This document shows positions 57,691-64,000 of a DNA stretch of 64,000 nt, one piece after another. Both the position numbers and the translations under genes were made by a program. The notes beneath the pieces are model-generated. The model was not told the DNA's origin. It searched no databases and was given only the letters and a program-made list of their open reading frames with translations. The stretch covers positions 1 to 64,000 of the forward strand of contig JAISJP010000001.1 in the NCBI GenBank assembly GCA_031261455.1, read 5' to 3'. Each line of letters opens with the position of its first letter. Position 1 is the stretch's first letter. The DNA is from Propionibacteriaceae bacterium (GTDB lineage: Bacteria; Actinomycetota; Actinomycetes; Propionibacteriales; Propionibacteriaceae).

Positions 57691-59034
57691 CTATCCGAAC
57701 GTGCCGACTAGTTCGGGGTCGAAGCCTTTGGCGCGGAGAGTGGGGAGTAGCTGTTTGGCGTCTCCGGCGATGACGATGTGGCGCTTTTCGGGGGCGAGCC
57801 AGGTGGCGAAGACTTCTGTGGCGCGGTCGGGGGTGGTTTCTTGGAGGCTGCGTTGGAAGTCGTTGAACCAAGCGGGGGCGATGGCGTGGGAGGCGAAGAC
57901 GGCTGCCTGGTGGGCGATGGCTCCGGCGTTGTCGTAGCTTAGGGGAGAGACGCCGATGCGGTAGTCGCGGGCGGCGTCGATCTCAGGTGCGGTGAAGGGG
58001 CCGTCAGCGAGGTCTAAGAGGGCGAGAAGTTCGTGGAGGGCGTCTGCAGCTACTTCGGTGCGGCAGTTCAGGCCGGCGGTGAAGATGCCAGCGAAGCGTT
58101 GCGGGGCGATGTGGCAACTGGCTCCATAGGTGTAGCCGCGATCCTCGCGCAGACGGGCGTTCAGGCGGGAACCGAACGTGCCTCCCATGGCGGTGCAGGC
58201 CACTTGCGCTTGTGCCCAATCCGGGTGGTCGCGGGTTGGGGTCAGCGCTCCTACTCGCAAGGTTGCCTGCGGCGCCCCTGGGTGGTCGATGAGCCATAGT
58301 GGGGACGATGACTCGTTTGGTAGTAGCTTTTCGTGAGTGACGCTCGGTTGCGGACCTTGCCACGTACTGATGGTGTCGTTCAGCAGCGAGCGCAGGTCAG
58401 ACGGCAGGGATCCGGCAACGACGAAGGTGGCTCCGGCTGGCGTCCAGTAGGCGTCATGAAACTCGCGGACCAGTTCAGGGGTGATGCGGGCGACACTCTC
58501 GCGCGTGCCTGACCCTCTGGTTGCGCTGCGACAGGTTGAGGAGACCAGCGCTCGCGACATGGCGGTGGCCACTCGCGCTCCCGGGTTGGCTTCCAGGTCG
58601 GCGATCTCCACCAACTCGTCTTCGATGTGGCGCGCGATGTCGCGGTCGCGATACTCGGGGTTGTTGACCAACTCGGTAAGTAATTGCAACGCTTTAGCAA
58701 ACTGACTGACGGTCACTTGCGCCCCGCACATGGTTGCCTCCCAGTGAGCGCCCGAGTGCAGCGAGATGCCGTGCCCTTCAACACGCTCGGCAAACGTCTC
58801 GCCGGGGTAGTTGGTGGTGCCTTCGTCGGCAACTTCTGCGGCCAGGGCGGCGATGCCCTCCATTCCAGTAGGTTCCGCAGTGAGCGGCAGGTCAAGGGCG
58901 AGGTTGGTGCGCAAGACTAGCTGTCCGGGCAGGTCGAACGCCCAGACCCGCACGCCGTTGTCTAGGAAGAACTCGTCGTGGCGCGGGAAAGCCCACGGAG
59001 TTGGTTTGGGGATGGTGGGACGGGGGATGCTCAT
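57691..59034 (-). CDS. M16 family peptidase-like protein (non-catalytic partner)
   Basis: M16-like fold sequence without HxxEH; 'NARLREDRGYTYGASCHIAPQRFAGIF'. Confidence 0.88.
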   Translation of the reverse strand: MSIPRPTIPKPTPWAFPRHDEFFLDNGVRVWAFDLPGQLVLRTNLALDLPLTAEPTGMEGIAALAAEVADEGTTNYPGETFAERVEGHGISLHSGAHWEATMCGAQVTVSQFAKALQLLTELVNNPEYRDRDIARHIEDELVEIADLEANPGARVATAMSRALVSSTCRSATRGSGTRESVARITPELVREFHDAYWTPAGATFVVAGSLPSDLRSLLNDTISTWQGPQPSVTHEKLLPNESSSPLWLIDHPGAPQATLRVGALTPTRDHPDWAQAQVACTAMGGTFGSRLNARLREDRGYTYGASCHIAPQRFAGIFTAGLNCRTEVAADALHELLALLDLADGPFTAPEIDAARDYRIGVSPLSYDNAGAIAHQAAVFASHAIAPAWFNDFQRSLQETTPDRATEVFATWLAPEKRHIVIAGDAKQLLPTLRAKGFDPELVGTFG

Positions 59035-60326
59035 GCGGTCTCCACCTCAACTTCGTCGTTAGCTGCGCGATACTCCAGCACGGAACGCTTATCTGCGGTC
59101 ATCCAGCGACGCAGCGATTCCGCCACATCGTCGGGGGTGACGCTGCGAACTCTCTCTAGGTCGCGGTTGATGAGGTCAGGATCGGAGAACAGCGTGGCGT
59201 AGCGGTTGATTACATCTGCGCGGTGATCGACAGTTGCTAATTCAGTGAACAGTTCACGTTCGACGTTGACGAGCACGCGCTCCAGTTCGGCCGCTGTCGG
59301 GCCAACTTCGGCCAGCGCTGCCACCTCTTCGAGAATCATCTCTTCGAGGCGCTCCATGTCGCTGGTCTTACGGGGACGAGCACCAATCGTTGCTAGCGAA
59401 GTACCGCGCACAAAACCAAACGGAGCGACACTCACCGACTCGGCAATCTCGGTGTCCAGCACTAGTCGTCGATACAGCCTGCCCGACTGACCGGCTCCTA
59501 GGACTGCCCCTGCGATGTCTAACGCCAAGTCATCGGGGGTTTCGGCTGCGGGGGCGCGCCAGCACAAGGTGAGGTCGCTCAGCGGCACATCGCGCGTCAC
59601 GTTCAAGCGCGGGATGCCAGCCAGTGGCTCAATGGTGCCGTCGCGATGAAGCCCCGGAGAGGTGGCGGGTGGCTTCGAGATGCCACCGAAATGCTTTTCG
59701 ACAAGTGCGAATGCACTGTCAACGTCCACGTTGCCACAGACGACGAGTGTGGCAAGTTCAGGGCGATACCAGGTGTCGTAGAACTCCTGAACCATGTCCA
59801 GCGAGGCGGTGTCGAGGGTCTCCATGCGCCCGATTGTTGGTTGCGCGTAGGGGTGCTCTTCCGGGTAGGCCAAGGCGAGCAGCAGCGCCAACTCATCGCC
59901 ATAAGGCACATTGTCGTAGCGCTGGCGCTTCTCTTCCTTGACCACTTCGCGCTGCGTGTCCAGATTGAACTGCGTCACGGCCAAGTTCTCCATGCGCTGC
60001 GCCTCCAGCCACAGTGCAAACTCGAACGCGTGCGGAGGCACCATCTCAAAGTAGTTGGTGCGGTCCGCGCTGGTGGTCGCATTGACGTGACCGCCCACCT
60101 CCTCAATGGCTGACAGATGCTCGCCGGCAGCAATTGCGTCCGTCCCCGAGAACATCAGATGCTCAAACAGGTGAGCAAAACCGCTTGTGGCACGCGTTTC
60201 GTCGCCGGAACCGACGCGGTACCAGAGGTTCACCGCCACTGCAGGGGAGGTCGCATCCTCGCTGACGATGACACGCAACCCATTGGGCAACACCGCCTCA
60301 TGCAACGGGTAATGGTAGTCAAGCAC
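59031..60326 (-). CDS. M16 family zinc peptidase
   Basis: 'LPNGLRVIVSEDATSPAVAVNLWYRVGSGDETRATSGFAHLFEHLMFSGT' with HLFEH; start at GTG 60326, not the 641-aa ORF start. Confidence 0.92.
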   Translation of the reverse strand: MLDYHYPLHEAVLPNGLRVIVSEDATSPAVAVNLWYRVGSGDETRATSGFAHLFEHLMFSGTDAIAAGEHLSAIEEVGGHVNATTSADRTNYFEMVPPHAFEFALWLEAQRMENLAVTQFNLDTQREVVKEEKRQRYDNVPYGDELALLLALAYPEEHPYAQPTIGRMETLDTASLDMVQEFYDTWYRPELATLVVCGNVDVDSAFALVEKHFGGISKPPATSPGLHRDGTIEPLAGIPRLNVTRDVPLSDLTLCWRAPAAETPDDLALDIAGAVLGAGQSGRLYRRLVLDTEIAESVSVAPFGFVRGTSLATIGARPRKTSDMERLEEMILEEVAALAEVGPTAAELERVLVNVERELFTELATVDHRADVINRYATLFSDPDLINRDLERVRSVTPDDVAESLRRWMTADKRSVLEYRAANDEVEVETA

Positions 60327-60429
60327 GCCTACATGCCTACCACAACTGCCCGCGTCAGCGCTACCACGTTGTGGCCGAAGTTTGGTACAGAGTCCAATTT
60401 CTTGCCATTGCTGTGGAAGACTCTGTGAC

Positions 60430-61170
60430 GTGTTTATTGGAGCGGGAACCGCCATCAACGTCGTCTTGGTCTTGGCTGGGGCACTGCTCGGCATGGCCCT
60501 GGGCTCGAAGTTCCCGCACCGCACCCGCGACTTGGTGACGCAACTCCTCGGACTGTTCACACTTGTGCTCGGCGGTCGTGCGGTCGCGAGCGGCTTTTCG
60601 AGTGTGCTCGACGAGTATGTTGGGACTGACGCCGCCCTACTGGTCGTGTTGGCTGCCCTGCTGGTTGGTACGATCCTTGGCTCCGGACTCAATCTGGAGC
60701 AACGACTGGAAAACGTAGCTACTAGAGTTCGCGACCGTTTCATCCACGAAGGGGACTCGTCGTCCACGTTTGTGGAGGGTGCAGTGACCTCGACGTTGGT
60801 TTTCTGTGTGGGACCGTTAGCAATCCTTGGCTCGCTCAACGACGGTCTAGGGCTCGGCTCCGAGCAGTTGATCGTCAAGTCTGTGATGGACGGCTTTGCG
60901 GCTATCGCGTTCGCCGCCAGCTTCGGCATCGGCGTGGCTGCGTCCATAGTGCCCATCGCGATCTATCAGGGTGCTTGGACGTTAGTCGGCCTATTCATCG
61001 GCGACTTCCTCTCGTCCGGGCAGATTGACGCGCTGAACGCCACCGGTGGTGTGGTGCTGTTGGGCCTCGGTTTCAGGCTCATTGGCGCCAAGCAGGTAGC
61101 CGTGGTCAACCTGCTGCCCGCACTGCTGTTCGCACCGGTCTTGGCCTACGCCGTATCGACGTTCCACTGA
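60430..61170 (+). CDS. DUF554 family membrane protein
   Basis: 'FIGAGTAINVVLVLAGALLGMALGSKFPHRTRDLVTQLLGLFTLVLGGRAV', 'FCVGPLAILGSLNDGL'. Confidence 0.92.
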   Translation: MFIGAGTAINVVLVLAGALLGMALGSKFPHRTRDLVTQLLGLFTLVLGGRAVASGFSSVLDEYVGTDAALLVVLAALLVGTILGSGLNLEQRLENVATRVRDRFIHEGDSSSTFVEGAVTSTLVFCVGPLAILGSLNDGLGLGSEQLIVKSVMDGFAAIAFAASFGIGVAASIVPIAIYQGAWTLVGLFIGDFLSSGQIDALNATGGVVLLGLGFRLIGAKQVAVVNLLPALLFAPVLAYAVSTFH

Positions 61171-61185
61171 GCCAACGTTCACAGA

Positions 61186-61230
61186 AACGAAGAGCGCCCC
61201 TGCAACGAGCCCGCAGGGGCGCTCTTCGTT
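61186..61230. terminator. Bidirectional intrinsic terminator-like hairpin
   Basis: Perfect 18-bp inverted repeat aacgaagagcgcccctgc / gcaggggcgctcttcgtt between convergent genes. Confidence 0.88.
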
Positions 61231-61257
61231 CAGCTACCTAGCTGAGTAGTGCTTCAA

Positions 61258-62037
61258 CTACGGGGTGTCCTGTGGGGCAGTGATCTGGTCAAACAGGCCG
61301 CCACCGGGCAGCCAGTCGGTCACGTCCGGCGGGTTGTTGGGGTCGTAACCGCACTCCTTGCGGTTGGCGAGGCGCTGCATACCGTTCTCATGTGCCGCAG
61401 CGACGGTGCCGTTGTAGACGTTGCCATCCGCTGAGTCCCGCTGTAGGTCGCTCGACTCTTCACACAGGTGGTACACGGAGCCGTTCTTGACCCAGAAAAC
61501 TTCGTTTTCGCCGTTGACAGCCATGACCACCGCAACCTCTTGGTTGTACTGTTCAGCCGAAACCGGATTCCAGTCCACGCCGAACAAACCAGTCACCACA
61601 AGAAGCACACCTGCCACTCCAGCGATGATGCCCTTCTCCTTGGTGCTGAGGTTGCCGCTCAGCAACACCACGACGATCAGCGGCAGGAAGGCCAGGACAG
61701 CGACAATCAGGCCAAGTTGCGACTGCAACCAGAACGTGAGCCCGTTCGCGCGCGACGGCGGGTCGAGCTTGTTGGAGCGCTTCCACAGCAGTGACCCGCC
61801 GATGGCGAGCACAGCGTCAAGCACCAGCAGCGCGATGACCTGCCACAATACAATGGGCACCTGCTTCAGCGCCCAGAAAATGCACGCAGCTTCGGCACCA
61901 AGTGCGAGCACCCACAATAGGGCTGCGGTTAGGCGAAACGTGTTGGCTCGGCTCTGTTCTTCAGGACTTGGGGTGTAGACCTTCTTGGGCCCACGGCCCG
62001 TTTCCGCGACGCTCACGGAGGTCTTATTGGTTGCCAT
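61258..62037 (-). CDS. Conserved actinobacterial membrane protein
   Basis: Four hydrophobic segments followed by a soluble C-terminal domain. Confidence 0.75.
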   Translation of the reverse strand: MATNKTSVSVAETGRGPKKVYTPSPEEQSRANTFRLTAALLWVLALGAEAACIFWALKQVPIVLWQVIALLVLDAVLAIGGSLLWKRSNKLDPPSRANGLTFWLQSQLGLIVAVLAFLPLIVVVLLSGNLSTKEKGIIAGVAGVLLVVTGLFGVDWNPVSAEQYNQEVAVVMAVNGENEVFWVKNGSVYHLCEESSDLQRDSADGNVYNGTVAAAHENGMQRLANRKECGYDPNNPPDVTDWLPGGGLFDQITAPQDTP

Positions 62038-62194
62038 TTCTCTCCTCAGAACTCAAGGCAATTTGTATGACCGGGCGGAGGAGGCACAACAAGCATCCTT
62101 GTCGGCTCACGCCCCCGCTCTGCCAACTAGTTGGTCTAGTCTAGATCATTCGCGGGCGCAATGCAGGAGTAATTGCGGTTCTGCTAGGGAAAAC

Positions 62195-62917
62195 TCACGC
62201 GCTGGTGGCCAGAAAATCGGCAACAGCGGCGTTGGCGGGGTTGTCCCGCAGTTCGTCTGGGGTGCCGATCTGCTGCAACTCACCGTTCATCACGACGGCG
62301 ACTCGCTGTCCTAACTGGTTCGCCTCGGCCAGATCATGTGTGACATATAGGCAGGTAATTCCCAACGACGCCTGAAGTGCCGCGATCTCTTCGCGAAGGG
62401 CGCGTCGCAGGTGGGCGTCGATGCTGGACATGGGTTCATCCATAGCAAATACGCGCGGCTTGCGCACGATTGCCCGCGCCATGGCGACACGCTGCCGTTC
62501 CCCGCCAGACAACTGCCCTGGCTTGCGCTGCAACAGTTTGCCCAGAGAGAGCAGCGCGGCAGTCTCCTCAACTTGCTGACGCGCCTGTTCACGGGGGACA
62601 CCAGCGGTCAGCAACGGAAAACCGATGTTGTCGGCCACACTCAGGTGGGGGTACAACGCAAATGACTGAAAGACGAACGCCACGTCGCGGTGTTGTGGTG
62701 GCACCTCGCTCACATCGGTGTCACCAAGGAAGATGTTTCCAGAGTCGCACGGCTCAAGCCCGGCCAGCAGCCGTAGCAGCGTAGTCTTGCCCGAACCTGA
62801 GGGGCCGACGATACAGACAAACTCGCCGTCGGCAATGTGCAAGGTGACATGCGACAGTGACGGTTGTGTGTTGCCGGGGTATGTCCGGCTGACATCACTG
62901 AAGAGGACGCTAGCCAT
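62195..62917 (-). CDS. ABC transporter ATP-binding protein (short, no C-terminal TOBE region)
   Basis: 'GPSGSGKTTLLRLLAGLE', 'LSGGERQRVAMARAIVRKPRVFAMDEPMSSIDAHLR'; start at 62917 MASVLFSDVSRTYPG. Confidence 0.92.
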   Translation of the reverse strand: MASVLFSDVSRTYPGNTQPSLSHVTLHIADGEFVCIVGPSGSGKTTLLRLLAGLEPCDSGNIFLGDTDVSEVPPQHRDVAFVFQSFALYPHLSVADNIGFPLLTAGVPREQARQQVEETAALLSLGKLLQRKPGQLSGGERQRVAMARAIVRKPRVFAMDEPMSSIDAHLRRALREEIAALQASLGITCLYVTHDLAEANQLGQRVAVVMNGELQQIGTPDELRDNPANAAVADFLATSA

Positions 62918-63053
62918 AGTGGTTGCCGAGTTTCGCCGTTCTTGTCTAAGTATGTGAGCCTCACACTGGCGAGGAGTCAGCGGAGTTACTAGCCCATTAT
63001 CGCAGAACAAACGTGAAGACCGCAGAGTGAGCGTGACGCAAGCCCGCAAACAA

Positions 63054-63082
63054 ACAACGCCCACCAATAAGGTGGGCGTTGT
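63054..63082 (-). terminator. Terminator downstream of tRNA-fMet
   Basis: Perfect 12-bp stem acaacgcccacc/ggtgggcgttgt, 5-nt loop, T-rich tail on the minus strand. Confidence 0.8.
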
Positions 63083-63087
63083 CACTT

Positions 63088-63164
63088 TGGTAGCGGGGAC
63101 AGGATTTGAACCTATGACCTCCGGGTTATGAGCCCGGCGAGCTACCGAACTGCTCCACCCCGCG
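63088..63164 (-). tRNA. Initiator tRNA-fMet(CAT), CCA encoded
   Basis: CGCGGGGTGGAGCAGTTCGGTAGCTCGCCGGGCTCATAACCCGGAGGTCATAGGTTCAAATCCTGTCCCCGCTACCA; three G-C pairs next to the anticodon loop, unpaired 1-72. Confidence 0.95.
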
Positions 63165-63366
63165 TCGTACCTATCCATACTACCCGACGAAGCGGTTCAG
63201 GGTCAAAAGAACGGCGGGCTGCCCGGCATGGACCTCGCGACTTCGGGCAGGGTGACGAAGTAGGGCACGCGAGATGAGGCACTGTGGAGAGGGATGACAT
63301 TGTGCTGTGAGTAAACTGGTTCACTACGGGAACAAAAGCGCGCAGGGAGGTGTTTAGCAAACACTT

Positions 63367-64000
63367 ATGTTAGATCCAACACAACTCTTTAATTACGTTG
63401 GCAGTGTTGACCAGCGACTTGTTCGTGCCGACACGCTTGTGGTCACGCTGGGCAGTTACCTCGACGCCGGACATGCTCAGGCACTGCTCAACGAACACCT
63501 GACCAACTCGTTGCCCAACTCTGTTCTTGGACATTTTGACGCCGACCAACTGTTTGACTACGCCGGACACCGTCCGCAGATCGTCTTTGACAAGGATCAC
63601 TTCGAGTCGTTTGCCGCCCCCGAGATCGCCCTGCGTCAGTTGAGCGACGCCGATGGCAAGCCATTCCTGCTGCTCTCCGGCCCGGAACCGAGCTTACAGT
63701 GGGAACGCACTGCAGCGATGGTGGAGCACTTGATCGACCAGTTCGACATCTCCCAGACCGTCATCGTCCACGGCTTCCCCGCCCCGTCCCCACACACGCG
63801 TCCGGTCTTGGTAACCAAGTTTGCCTCCGACCCAGCGCTCATTCCGCTCAACTCGGGACTTCCGGCTACCTTCCAGATGAGCGCGTCGTTCACGTCACTG
63901 CTGACCATGCGGTTGGGCGAGCGTGGCAAGCATGTTGTTGGACTAACCGCCCATGTGCCCCACTATCTTGCCGGGCTGGACTACCCCGCTGCGGCGCTCT
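63367..64000 (+). CDS. PAC2 (proteasome assembly chaperone-like) family protein, partial at window end
   Basis: 'LVVTLGSYLDAGHAQALLNEHL', 'DFDADQLFDYAGHRPQIVF'-like and 'VIVHGFPAPSPHTRPVLVTKFAS'. Confidence 0.88.
   Translation, partial: MLDPTQLFNYVGSVDQRLVRADTLVVTLGSYLDAGHAQALLNEHLTNSLPNSVLGHFDADQLFDYAGHRPQIVFDKDHFESFAAPEIALRQLSDADGKPFLLLSGPEPSLQWERTAAMVEHLIDQFDISQTVIVHGFPAPSPHTRPVLVTKFASDPALIPLNSGLPATFQMSASFTSLLTMRLGERGKHVVGLTAHVPHYLAGLDYPAAAL

Noticed and set aside
60327-60956. N-terminal 210 codons of the 641-aa ORF at 59031-60956
   Set aside because: Low-complexity Ser/Thr/Pro/Arg sequence antisense to the DUF554 gene; the M16 domain starts cleanly at GTG 60326.

Overview
Actinobacterial chromosomal window (about 58% GC by eye; probably Actinomycetales from gene content such as DUF3027, UPF0182, YlbL-like PDZ protease, GlnR-like regulator and mycobacterial-type SerC). 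Mostly core housekeeping: rpmJ/infA, purB-purD, purA, a eukaryote-like UGPase, typA, serC, thioredoxin, sdaA, cysS, rlmB, rne/rng, paired radical-SAM genes, folC, a MauE plus DsbA-like redox cluster, valS, thrC, UPF0182, paired M16 peptidases, and an initiator tRNA. No prophage, CRISPR array or recognisable IS element was found. The more unusual parts are: (1) 55.3-57.6 kb, with a structured intergenic element, a DUF5679 mini-gene, an orphan HipB-like HTH gene followed in the same frame by a start-less Thr-rich ORF, and a BrnT/BrnA toxin-antitoxin locus whose BrnT carries an in-frame TGA; (2) 25.8-34.6 kb, with an MBOAT/DHHW/DUF4358 acyltransferase cluster and a 79-bp near-identical fragment of the MBOAT gene stranded 6.5 kb away; (3) a palindromic REP-like element present as an inverted pair in an intergenic region and as a single copy inside a coding sequence; (4) a strongly structured intergenic region upstream of serC. 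All family assignments are from reading translated sequence, not database searches.
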